Part shown: positions 44,419-52,933 of the stretch, piece after piece
Layout of the letters: each line of letters starts with the position of its first letter
How positions within the stretch are numbered: the first letter of the stretch is position 1
Origin: Syntrophothermus lipocalidus DSM 12680
GTDB lineage: Bacteria; Bacillota; Syntrophomonadia; Syntrophomonadales; Syntrophothermaceae
Direction: 5' to 3'
Length of the DNA: 64,000 bases
Assembly: GCF_000092405.1 (NCBI RefSeq)
Contig: NC_014220.1
Coordinates: 1,302,001 to 1,366,000 of the forward strand
Notes under the pieces: generated by a model
The model's database searches: none
Told to the model about the DNA's origin: nothing
What the model saw: the letters and a program-made list of their open reading frames with translations, nothing else
Translations under genes and position numbers: made by a program

Positions 44419-45660
44419 TCAGGGAATCACCGCATAACTCGCCAGGCCTTTAACCTCAAGCAGGCGCTCAGGTTGTCCCTCTTGTGACGCCGCTCGATAA
44501 ACGCTTACACCGGCAGCATCCCGGCGTAGTGAGTAAACAACGCGATCGGGGTCTTTATCGAGGAAATAGATTTTTCCCCCCGGGTCGCACAGCGGCCAGT
44601 AGGAGTCTAAGTCCGGTGGAATGTGCCGGAGGTATGTGAGCCGCCCGGTTTCCGGTTCCAGAAGGACGACTTTAGCCCGGAAGGGGTCGGGCACATCCGG
44701 ACCCGTGTACTGGCTTCCTTCGCCCATGAACTCGCGATAATCCGGCTTGCCCCGAGAAATGAGATAGTGCTTCCCGTCCGGCGTAAAGCATCCGGGGGGA
44801 GTGTACAGCTGGGTAGTGCTCATTAGATCCCGCTTCTGACCGGTTTCAGGCTCCAAGATAACAAGCCATTCTTTACGGGGGTCGGCTGGACTTGTCGTCC
44901 CCACCACGATCCTTTTGCCGTCGGGACTCCAGGCGACGGAGGTGATGATCCGGTAAGCCACGTCTGGCGCACACGGATTGGTGAAAGATGGGAGCATTTC
45001 CCTTTCGCGCCCACTCGAGAGGTCAAGCACGACAAGTGCTGTCCCTTCGCCCTTTTTATCCTTTTTCCCGGAGGCTACCTGCCGGCCATCCGGGGAGAGG
45101 GCGGGCCAGTGAAAGACTCCATCTTTGAGACGGCGCAAGATAAATGCAGGTGCTTTTTCGGAGGAACGAGGCGCGCTACTTTCCTCCGCCGGCTGTACCA
45201 GATAAAGCGCCTTTTCAGTTGCAACGAGAAATTCCTCCCCCCTAGGGTGGGCACTAAGATAAGTGACACGCTCTGCGAACCGCCTGCGGAAAACCTCTTT
45301 CTGCGTCTGGTAATCGACGAGGATGACTTCTTGCTGTTCTGCCCCGCAATAGGCCACATGTTTTCCAGCCCAGGCGAAAAACCGCCGCGGGAAAAGGACC
45401 TACTCTTGCCTGGCCTCCCCTCCGGAGGGCGTGAACTTAAATAGCATCACTTCTTTGCCCCGGCTGTCGCGCAGCCGCCCGGTCCAGACTTCTTTGTCCC
45501 CTTCCTTCGTAATGGTCACGTAACCGAGAGATGGAGATAAGGCCGCTGCCCCTTTCTGTGCGCCGCGGCACCCACTCAGATCCGCGGCCACCGCAACAGA
45601 GCAGAGGAAGGCAAGGCCAAAGAAAATGAGCAACAATCTTCTGGGCAATAACCAGCTCAT
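44419..45660 (-). pseudogene. Secreted beta-propeller protein split by an in-frame amber stop
   Basis: Residues of one frame run from ATG 45660 (behind GGGAGG; MSWLLPRRLLLIFFGLAFLC signal peptide) to a TAG at 45402-45400. They continue in the same frame without a gap (VLFPRRFFAWAGKHVAYCGAE) to 44419. Downstream are propeller blades with WPALSPDGRQVAS, VAWSPDGKRIVVG and CFTPDGKHYLIS. Without the stop the product would be 413 residues. GTG 45357 could restart the C-terminal part, which would then lack a signal peptide. A CAG-to-TAG change is the simplest explanation; readthrough or an assembly error are alternatives. Confidence 0.75.
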
Positions 45661-45748
45661 CTCACAATTCCTCCCCGAAAATGGGATGAAGGAAGGGGAA
45701 GCCTCTCCTGAGCAGACTGCCGCCGCGGATTTCAACGATCTGCTGCAA

Positions 45749-45988
45749 CTACCTACCAGCGTCTAAAATAACCCATGGCGACTCCGGCTTTTCTTTGACC
45801 AGGATGTAGTCAATGTTGCTTTCGTCACGCCAGACTTCCTTTGAGTTTTCGTAGGCCCGGACCAGCAGCTGATCGACATTTAGTATGGCAACCTTATACC
45901 TATCAAGTCCCAATTCGTGTGTAAAAATGCACCGGTTAGATGGCATGTGCAACAATTCAGAATCGATGGTAACATGGTATTGAGCCAT
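45749..45988 (-). CDS. Chimeric small ORF with an IS256 transposase N-terminus
   Basis: A 79-residue frame whose first 13 residues, AQYHVTIDSELL after the initiator, are those of an IS256 transposase. The remaining ~65 residues (RCIFTHELGLDRYKVAILNVDQLL ... SPWVILDAGR) do not match a transposase and are not recognised. The start has GGAGGTCTTGCA upstream, the transposase's own site. It may be a fused fragment or an unknown gene driven by IS signals. Expression is uncertain. Confidence 0.4.
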   Translation of the reverse strand: MAQYHVTIDSELLHMPSNRCIFTHELGLDRYKVAILNVDQLLVRAYENSKEVWRDESNIDYILVKEKPESPWVILDAGR

Positions 45989-46080
45989 TGCAAGACCTCC
46001 GCGGCTTTTGGTTTGTAACTAATACCATTCTAACCAGCAGCGTTGCCTTGGCTCTCCATTTTTACACAATTATAAGGACT
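45950..46080 (-). mobile_element. IS256-family remnant, left end
   Basis: Inverted relative to 32677-32780: it shares the AGTCCTTA(T/C)AATTGTG...GAGCCAAGG leader and the transposase start AQYHVTIDS. Only the left end survives. The rest of 46081-46219 shows no gene. Confidence 0.75.
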
Positions 46081-46219
46081 TACCTCGCCCCTATCTGGAT
46101 ATCGCCTGTATCAATAGTCTGTCAAGCAGTAGGGTTAATTAAGAATTCCATGATTTCCCCCCTGAAGTAACTAAAATCTCCCGTTTCCAGGTGCCAAGTT
46201 CCTTCTGCTTAACGGAGTG

Positions 46220-47017
46220 CTAGCTCGGTTCGGATGGGGCTTTCTCCTTTGCTTTCTCCCTCAATGAAGCTTCGGCTCTGGCCAAGAGCTCTTCCCCGTT
46301 CTCTCCATCGTCAGGGTACACTGCGATCCCACATGTCCATACCCCCTGGAGCACGCCTGCTAGTTCTAGCTTATTCACGACTACCTGCGCTCCATCTCTC
46401 CCAGTTAGTGGAAGAACTAAGGCAATGGTGTTTTTCCCTAACTCCATAACTGTGTCTATTTCACGCAATTGCCGTGAAGCCTGTTCGGCGCACTCTATGA
46501 TTTTTCCCCTGCCTACTCCTTCGACCACGATAAGGACAAGAGTTGCCTTCGACCCACCCCTGTTTGCCCGGTTGATTTCATTTCTTAGCACTTTTCGAAG
46601 TAAGTCGAGGGGTGAAACTTCTTTCCTGGCACCAGTACCCAACAGTTTCTTTACACGGCGTACCAGCTCCTGCTCCGAAAACGGCTTGATGAGGTATTCC
46701 ACTGCTCCCAGTTCTATAGCCTGCTTGATTGTAGTGACTTTGCTTTCGACTGTAACCACCATGACTGGCACATGTCGGTATTCCGGCAGGCGTTCAAGAC
46801 TGTCCAGCACTGTCAGGCCGTCCATCCCCGGCAGGTGGATATCAAGTATCACCAAATCGTAAGGCCTTATCTTTTCCCGCGCCCTAGCCAGCGCTTCCTG
46901 ACCGCTCGCGGCCTCATCGACCAAGTAGCCCTTTTCCTCCAACGCTCTTCGAGTTGCAAACCTGGTTAGTGCCGAATCCTCGACGAGCAGGATACTCTTC
47001 TCTGGGAGAACCGCCAA
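46220..47017 (-). CDS. Response regulator with a degenerate GGDEF-like output domain
   Basis: A 265-residue two-domain protein. The CheY-like receiver covers residues 8-125 (LLVEDSALTRFATRRAL, phosphoacceptor Asp59 in VILDIHLPGMDG, switch residue region VVTVES, lysine in YLIKPFSEQEL). Residues ~140-255 are diguanylate-cyclase-like (ATLVLIVVEGVGRG, CGIAVYPDDGENGEELLARAEASLREK) but lack a GGDEF motif, so they are probably not catalytic. TTG 47017 follows GGGGAGG. No cognate kinase is adjacent. 47018-47311 appears to hold no gene. Confidence 0.8.
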   Translation of the reverse strand: MAVLPEKSILLVEDSALTRFATRRALEEKGYLVDEAASGQEALARAREKIRPYDLVILDIHLPGMDGLTVLDSLERLPEYRHVPVMVVTVESKVTTIKQAIELGAVEYLIKPFSEQELVRRVKKLLGTGARKEVSPLDLLRKVLRNEINRANRGGSKATLVLIVVEGVGRGKIIECAEQASRQLREIDTVMELGKNTIALVLPLTGRDGAQVVVNKLELAGVLQGVWTCGIAVYPDDGENGEELLARAEASLREKAKEKAPSEPS

Positions 47018-47311
47018 AAGAATTACCTCCCCTCCAACCGCTTCCCGACTTTAACGTTAAATAAGCCCGTTAAGCGTTATCATTTTGATGACTGGGGCCG
47101 CATCTACCTATAGGTTTCTCTTTTTCAATGTATCCAAAAGCTTCGTTCGGCTGCGTGTGTTAAACCTATGTAACCCAAATTCGACATAAAGTACCATTAT
47201 CCTCCTGTCGTTGACCTCGGGTCGTCGTCAAATAGGTGAGGGTAATGTGTCTCACATGATATGAGCTACTAACACATACTTCTGACCATAGGCGGTAGGT
47301 AAAACGGTGGG

Positions 47312-47905
47312 TCACAGGCGCGAGAATCCCCAGCCATTCCATCGCCATACCGAACGCTCGCGGCCTAAAGGAAATCTGCGGAGAGAACAAGAAAGCCAGC
47401 GGTAGCGGGATTCGGTTACTATCATTTCAAGGGCCTTGTTCCCATCTACGTCTCCCGCTTCCAGTTCGAGAACCGGCCGCTCCAAACCCGAGGACATCCA
47501 CACCGGCTTCATCTGGTTGCCCACCAGCCTGTAAAGGTAAAGGTGGTTCCACCACTTACCATCATCACCAGAAACCCAAAACGGCCTGTGCTTCCCGAAC
47601 CTGCCCCGCACCCACACCGTCATGACCAGCTCCTCCTGGCCATCATTCGTTACATCGGCGATCAAAAAGTCCTCTACTTTCCAATCCGACGGCGACTCCC
47701 ATATCAGCTTATCTTCCTCGCTGACGGTCAGGATGCGCCCTTTCAGTACATAGGTTTCCAGCACGCCGTCGCCGTCGAGGTCTCTCCCGCTAACCGTCAC
47801 TTCCCTGTCGATGCCAAAGAAGTAACCCAGCCACCAAAGAAAAAGCCCGGCCGCAAGAGCCAGGCCCAGCCATCTCCAACAACTCCGGTACCCTCGATGT
47901 TCCAT
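47312..47905 (-). CDS. Membrane-anchored FG-GAP-like protein
   Basis: A 197-residue protein with an N-terminal membrane segment (WLGLALAAGLFLWWLGYFFG) and calcium-loop-like repeats GRDLDGDGVLETYVL, IADVTNDGQEELVMT and AGDVDGNKALEMIVT, similar in style to the lipoprotein at 36148. ATG 47905 lies 11 bases after the upstream stop, with GAGGA; a frame back to 47935 would overlap the DUF3160 gene. The function is unknown; it is probably co-expressed with the DUF3160 lipoprotein. Confidence 0.7.
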   Translation of the reverse strand: MEHRGYRSCWRWLGLALAAGLFLWWLGYFFGIDREVTVSGRDLDGDGVLETYVLKGRILTVSEEDKLIWESPSDWKVEDFLIADVTNDGQEELVMTVWVRGRFGKHRPFWVSGDDGKWWNHLYLYRLVGNQMKPVWMSSGLERPVLELEAGDVDGNKALEMIVTESRYRWLSCSLRRFPLGRERSVWRWNGWGFSRL

Positions 47906-47915
47906 AACCTGGTCC

Positions 47916-50081
47916 TCACTGCCAAACCGGTACAATCGGCCACTCTTCCATTCTGGCGGTGAATATCCCGGTCCACTTCGGAGGTTCGGGAGCCTTCCCG
48001 GAGCGCAGCATTTCCTGCCATTTCTGGTCGGTCAGGCGATCGGCGGCAGACCAGGGAAACTCGTAGTAGGAATAGACCCCACCCCGGGCTATGCGGAGCT
48101 TCCCTTCCACGGGGACGACAACGTAAATGTCTGATATATAGCCCGTTCCCTCCTCCAATACCAGGTCGGGAGGGGCCGTAGCCACGTCTGCCACCACCGG
48201 AGCCGGGTTCTCCCATATCTGGGACCGGCTCTCGACCTCATCCCGCAAAGCTTCCAGCCAGAAATGCTCCAGTTGTCCGCCGAAAGTGCGGATGAGCTCG
48301 TAATCGGCTTCCGAGAGAGGTTCGTTATTCAGTTCCTTTACCGATATGTCCTTGAGGTCCAAAGCCAGTTTCTCCAGCCGGTTCAGGCTCTCTTTGTCCC
48401 TTTCCGCTAATAGTCCCCGACTTTGTAAACCTTCTCTGGTCATGGCCGTCAGAGCTGCCAGGCGGGCGTAGACTTCGGGGTTAGGCTCCACATAGCCCCG
48501 GTCATCTCCCTGTTCCCAGCCTCCCCCCATCTCGGCATAGACCTGTTTGGCGTAAAGAACAGTATCGTGCTTCAGTTCCGTCCAGCTACCGAGATAGGTG
48601 TTCAACTCTTTCCTCGCCCAGGCCTGGTTACGCATAAACGAAGGATAACCTTCGGGTTTTTCCTGTATGAGAGGCTTGAGGGTGTACAGCCAGCTCCAAT
48701 AAAGGTTCTGGGTCCAAGTGCTTTTATCCAGCCCTTTGATGTACTGTCTCATTTTGGCCATGTTCTCGGGGTAGTTGCGGTACCTGGTTTCTCCCATTTC
48801 TTTCAGAATGGCATAGGACTCACCGGAACCCATCGCCGCCGGAATATCCAGGCCTTTGGGCAGCACCCTCCTTTGTCCGTCCGGGTTCTCCTTCACTTCC
48901 CGGTAAACCAGGCGCTGGAATACCGAGGCATCGAGGGTAAACCTCTGTCCCATGAAGCGGAAGCCTTTTATCTCCCGTTCCCGATCCGGTTGGATAGTCT
49001 CGTCAAAGATGGGAATGGAGTTGATAGCCGGAGGACGGAGCTTTGCGGCTTTCTTCATAAAAAGTTCCCATTGAGAGGAGTCGGTAGCCAACTGCTTCAA
49101 GCTGACCGCGTTTCCGTAAACTTCGGCCAGTATCGGTTGAAAATCTAAATAACCCAGGTCATCGCTCTTGCCCACGAAGAACGCGGTTGTGCGGTAGATG
49201 TTCTCCCAGTTCTTTAGGTTCTCTCCCCGGTTAAGAGCCAAGGTCATCAGCACGGCAGACCTAATCTCATCCTGGTCTTTCAGGCGGAAAGTAAGACGCC
49301 CGTACCACGTCATGGTTTTGAAGTAGTTCTTCAACTCCTCGCTTTTAACATAGTGCCCGCGCGGGATGTATTGGGTGTAGTCTTCTTTAAGAGATTCCAA
49401 GACATCGGGAGACTTGCCCATCGTCATCACCGGAGAAACCGCGGTCTCCTGGTGGGCCTCGATCAGTGCCAGTTCCCGCTCTACCTCTTCTTTCACCTGT
49501 TCAGGGATCTTTGCTTGCGGGTCCAAAAGCCTGTTGCCTACCGCAAAAAAGGCTACGTTACGCCGGGCTGCATTTTCCCAAGCCGTGCCTTTCAAGCTTT
49601 CGTACTGTTTCTGAGATTCGGCCAGCATCCCTGTGTTCAGCTTCTTCAGTTCGGGGATCAAATACTGTGTTTCCACGGTCTTCAATAGCTGGTTGAAGAA
49701 GAGGTGATAGTTATGAAGCATGGCGTCGGTGGTGATGAAGTTCGGTATGCCGTCGTACCTGTTGGTTTCATAGACTATGAAGAATTCCGGGTTCTGAGCC
49801 GGAATCACGACGAAGCCGTTGTCGACCAGCAGCTTTTGAGCCTCCGAAGAGAATTTGAAGCGGTCCCGGTTCGTTACGTTCTCGAGATTTGTAGCTACCT
49901 TGTAGGCGGGCACCTGCGGGGTTACATCCACCTTGACTTCCTGATAGGTGGCAAAATCCGCAGCCAGTGCAGTCTCTGGCCCGGTAGGTATCGTGGCTGT
50001 CCCGCCGCCCCCGCACCCGGCAGCCAGAAACAATACCAGAACGACAGCACTCAGCCAAACAGGCCTCTCTTTCCTGATCAC
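47916..50081 (-). CDS. DUF3160 family lipoprotein
   Basis: A 721-residue exported lipoprotein (lipobox FLAAGC, followed by GGGG). The mature part matches the DUF3160 family by its length and the landmarks IPNFITTDAMLHNYHLFFNQLLKTVE, LDIPAAMGSGESYAIL, NLYWSWLYTLKPLI, and the end block YISDIYVVVPVEGKLRIARGGVYSYYEF. The function of the family is unknown; members are large surface proteins of bacteria and archaea. GTG 50081 follows GGGGAGGAAGAGG. Confidence 0.85.
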   Translation of the reverse strand: MIRKERPVWLSAVVLVLFLAAGCGGGGTATIPTGPETALAADFATYQEVKVDVTPQVPAYKVATNLENVTNRDRFKFSSEAQKLLVDNGFVVIPAQNPEFFIVYETNRYDGIPNFITTDAMLHNYHLFFNQLLKTVETQYLIPELKKLNTGMLAESQKQYESLKGTAWENAARRNVAFFAVGNRLLDPQAKIPEQVKEEVERELALIEAHQETAVSPVMTMGKSPDVLESLKEDYTQYIPRGHYVKSEELKNYFKTMTWYGRLTFRLKDQDEIRSAVLMTLALNRGENLKNWENIYRTTAFFVGKSDDLGYLDFQPILAEVYGNAVSLKQLATDSSQWELFMKKAAKLRPPAINSIPIFDETIQPDREREIKGFRFMGQRFTLDASVFQRLVYREVKENPDGQRRVLPKGLDIPAAMGSGESYAILKEMGETRYRNYPENMAKMRQYIKGLDKSTWTQNLYWSWLYTLKPLIQEKPEGYPSFMRNQAWARKELNTYLGSWTELKHDTVLYAKQVYAEMGGGWEQGDDRGYVEPNPEVYARLAALTAMTREGLQSRGLLAERDKESLNRLEKLALDLKDISVKELNNEPLSEADYELIRTFGGQLEHFWLEALRDEVESRSQIWENPAPVVADVATAPPDLVLEEGTGYISDIYVVVPVEGKLRIARGGVYSYYEFPWSAADRLTDQKWQEMLRSGKAPEPPKWTGIFTARMEEWPIVPVWQ

Positions 50082-50217
50082 GCCCTCTTCCTCCCCGCTC
50101 CCGTTGTTTTCTTATCGATATCTACGTTTCTTGAGGCCTATTTCTTGCGATCCCTTTCCTATTTCGGGACGTGCATCCACCTGCGCCACTTTCTCGTCCC
50201 CGCTCTCTTAGAACCGT

Positions 50218-50952
50218 TCACCTTATCTCAAAACTGCAGCTTACAACTGCGGTTATTTCCTTTTCCAACGAGCTTGTGTCATTGATACCGTAATCCGAAA
50301 TCTCATTAGAATAGCGAGGTGTAATCTGGAATACCCCCATACGGGCGGATCTCAGGGCTCCTACCTTGCTTCCGGCATTGCCCGCTATCTCCTCGGCTCT
50401 CCGCTTGGCGTCCTGGGTGGCTAGAGAGAGCATCTTTACCTTCAGCTCGGGAAGTTTTGTGTAAAAATACTGTGGGGGATAGGACTGGAACTCAAGGCCC
50501 TGATTCATCAGATCAGTTGCCTGGAGAGCCAGCTGCTTTAGCTTCTGAACATCCTTGGACTGAACTTTCACCTCTTCGTTCAAGACGTAACTTTCAATTT
50601 CACTCGTGTATTGACCGCTGGGTCCAATAACGTAGTTTGTACTGGTGTTGATGGAAGAAAACTCGATATCCTTTTCCGGTATCCCCTGCTCAATCAAATA
50701 TTTTTTCACCGTAGCTTCGTTGACCTTTAATTGATTGTAACCCGTTTTCAGGTCTTTGGTTCTCACGCTGAAGTTTCCCGTCCACACAGCAAGATCGGAT
50801 ACGATTTCTTTTTTGGCTGACCCCGTAACCGTTATTGTATTACCTGCGGCTTTAACCCTCAACAACCCCCAAGTCACAATAGATGACGAGACTATTAAGC
50901 CGAGGGCTAAAATGAATGCCACCCACACGTGCCAACTGTTTCGGTTTTCCAA
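50218..50952 (-). CDS. SIMPL domain (DUF541, YggE-like) exported protein
   Basis: A 244-residue protein with an N-terminal membrane anchor (VAFILALGLIVSSSIVTWGLL) and a SIMPL domain (ITVTGSAKKEIVSDLAVWTGNFSVR..., IEFSSINTSTNYV, ELKVKMLSLATQDAKRRAEEIAGNAGSKVG). YggE-type proteins are periplasmic or surface oligomers linked to oxidative and envelope stress. I use TTG 50952, with GAGAGGTG upstream; a frame back to 50973 has no ribosome site. Confidence 0.85.
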   Translation of the reverse strand: MENRNSWHVWVAFILALGLIVSSSIVTWGLLRVKAAGNTITVTGSAKKEIVSDLAVWTGNFSVRTKDLKTGYNQLKVNEATVKKYLIEQGIPEKDIEFSSINTSTNYVIGPSGQYTSEIESYVLNEEVKVQSKDVQKLKQLALQATDLMNQGLEFQSYPPQYFYTKLPELKVKMLSLATQDAKRRAEEIAGNAGSKVGALRSARMGVFQITPRYSNEISDYGINDTSSLEKEITAVVSCSFEIR

Positions 50953-51149
50953 GTCACCTCTCCCCTTTCGCAAGATAATACCGGAAATTCCTGTGAATTA
51001 TTAATTCTCTTCTCTCTCAGATTATTCCTCTTTTTTGGGACACGCTTTTTTGCTGTCGTTGGTTTTAGGTAGTTAACCCTTTCGTCATGCCTACGTCTCG
51101 TACATCTTACCTGTCGGGAAAGCATTGTTGTCAAAAAGGTACTTTTGGA

Positions 51150-51989
51150 CTATTTGATGTAGTTGTTTATTGCTTTCAGAGCAGTATTGCTGGGTATAGC
51201 GAAACCGATGCCCTGAGCTTCTGAGCTCACAGCGGTGTTGATCCCCACTACCTCTCCCTCCAGGTTCAGCAGTGGACCGCCACTGTTCCCCGGATTGATA
51301 GACGCATCTGTCTGCAAGAGGTTCTTATACTGTCGGTTTTCAATAGTGATCGGGCGGCTCTTGGCACTTATTACTCCGACAGTCACAGTATGGTCCAGAC
51401 CATAAGGATTACCGATAGCGATGACCCAATCGCCGACCCTGGTGCTGTCTGAATTTCCCAAAGATAAAGTCGGCAGATTACGGTCAGCGTCTATCTTAAG
51501 CACTGCCAAGTCGAGGTTGTAATCTGAGAAGACTTTGCGTGCCGAGTACGATTTGTCGTCACCAGAAAGACTTACCACGATTTCGTCCGCGCTGCTCACT
51601 ACGTGCTCGTTGGTTAGGATATAGCCGTCTTTAGAAATGATAAACCCAGACCCCAGCCCCTGTACGGTCTGAGACTGCGGTTGAGTCCGGAGCCGCCGCC
51701 CATAGAACTGACGAAAAAAAGGGTCCGTGAAGAAAGGGTTTTGATTGATACTGATGTTTTCAGTGGTGTTTATGGTGACGACCGCCGGACTAACCCGTGC
51801 CACTATCTCGGGAATCACAGAGGAATCCGTAACGGCTGCCGATGACGCAGCAGCTGCCCTCGTTCCTGAAGCAACTTCAACCGGGTTCGATATGACTCCT
51901 GAGCTTGACAAGAAGGCTAACATAGTTAAAGCGCCTAAAATAAAGTATGCTGCTTCCCTTACTCTGAATAGAATTCTTGACTTCCCCAT
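51150..51989 (-). CDS. HtrA/DegP-type serine protease lacking a PDZ domain
   Basis: A 279-residue membrane-anchored trypsin-like protease: an N-terminal membrane segment (AYFILGALTMLAFLSSSGV), a linker, then the protease domain with the triad His129 (LTNEHVV), Asp160 (YNLDLAVLKI) and Ser236 (NPGNSGGPL). The chain stops right after IGFAIPSNTALKAINNYIK, where usual HtrA proteins continue into a PDZ domain. No PDZ remnant is seen downstream in any frame. ATG 51989 has GGAGGT 7 bases upstream. It is probably a surface quality-control protease. Confidence 0.9.
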   Translation of the reverse strand: MGKSRILFRVREAAYFILGALTMLAFLSSSGVISNPVEVASGTRAAAASSAAVTDSSVIPEIVARVSPAVVTINTTENISINQNPFFTDPFFRQFYGRRLRTQPQSQTVQGLGSGFIISKDGYILTNEHVVSSADEIVVSLSGDDKSYSARKVFSDYNLDLAVLKIDADRNLPTLSLGNSDSTRVGDWVIAIGNPYGLDHTVTVGVISAKSRPITIENRQYKNLLQTDASINPGNSGGPLLNLEGEVVGINTAVSSEAQGIGFAIPSNTALKAINNYIK

Positions 51990-52302
51990 ACTTCGCACCT
52001 CCATCATCCGCTTTTACCCTAAAATAACTCACCGAAGTAGCCGTAGTCGCCGCCTCGAACCGCATCTATTACTGCCCGCGGCGATCAGGGCCTAAAGAGT
52101 CGCTCATGGTCAGGACAATACCGGTTTACAGGCTGCAATTCCAAAAATGCGCCACCATAAGTTCAGTCCACAAGTAAAACTTACACAGCGCTTCCAAACT
52201 TCTTCACTCCCCTGCTAAGTTCCCTCTTACCAACATATCCTATTTCTGTTGCCATTCTGTGAACAAACTTCAACGAAAATCCGAACTGTCTGAGATAAAC
52301 AG

Positions 52303-52491
52303 TTATCGCTCCCAACGCTCCCAACAACACAGACTTTCTTTCCTGCATTGCAGTCTGAAGTTATAATACGTGGCATAAGGCGGTGATGTTAGGTACTTGG
52401 GTTCTACTCCACTTATTATCAATCTCAACAAGCACTGCTCCAATTCTGCCTTAGAGACGTTTCGTTCGCAGTTGCTCAGTGGCCTGGGCAT
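52303..52491 (-). pseudogene. Possible transposase N-terminal fragment
   Basis: A 62-residue frame with SPPYATYYNFRLQCRKES ... WERWER, which faintly resembles the 'PPY..VYY.FR.W...GTWERI' region of IS5-family transposases. No other part of an element is visible, so this is a weak call. The surrounding 52008-52680 holds nothing else I can support. Confidence 0.25.
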
Positions 52492-52682
52492 CCAATACCT
52501 GGTTTAACACCCTTTAGATGAGTTTTGCCATACCTGCCTCCTTTATGTGATATGGGCTCAACTTTCGGAGGTAGCCTTTTTCGTTAAGGCATACGTGACT
52601 GGAGGAATCTGCTTAGAGACGGGGAATTATATAAATCAAAATCTATGCCAGCCGGGAACTGCGATAACTTCGGGGTGATGTT

Positions 52683-52802
52683 TTGAAGAACAATCCGAAA
52701 AGGCTTTGGATGGGTCTTGCTAACAATTTGCATGACAAACCGCACGTTGGGATTCTCGGCGTACCTTACGACGGCATAGTATCTTCCCGAGTTAAACGCT
52801 AG
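52683..52802 (+). pseudogene. 5' fragment of an agmatinase/arginase-family gene
   Basis: A 39-codon frame from TTG 52683 to a TAG, encoding NNPKRLWMGLANNLHDKPH and then VGILGVPYDGIVSSR. The latter is the conserved first strand and loop of ureohydrolases (GVPYDG.VS.RPG). The homology breaks exactly after the loop, where the family continues with RPGAR. The rest of the gene is absent. Confidence 0.55.
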
Positions 52803-52830
52803 AGTGCAGGCAAGTACACGGCTCGCACGC

Positions 52831-52897
52831 TAGGTGCCTCCGCCGGAAATTCATTGAAGGTGCTGCGCTTTTTCCTGAATGATAAAGGCTTGCCAGG
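52831..52897 (+). repeat. Copied internal piece of the FG-GAP lipoprotein gene
   Basis: About 67 bases match 36560-36625 (TCCGCCGGAAATTCATTGAA and following) with several substitutions. It directly follows the agmatinase fragment. Confidence 0.8.
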
Positions 52898-52933
52898 GGC
52901 ATAATCCGGCTAAGTGACATGGCTTTCAGCCTG

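Noticed and set aside
47166-47390. Small minus-strand frame downstream of the FG-GAP-like gene
   Set aside because: No ribosome site, a composition unlike a protein, and overlap with the real gene's end.
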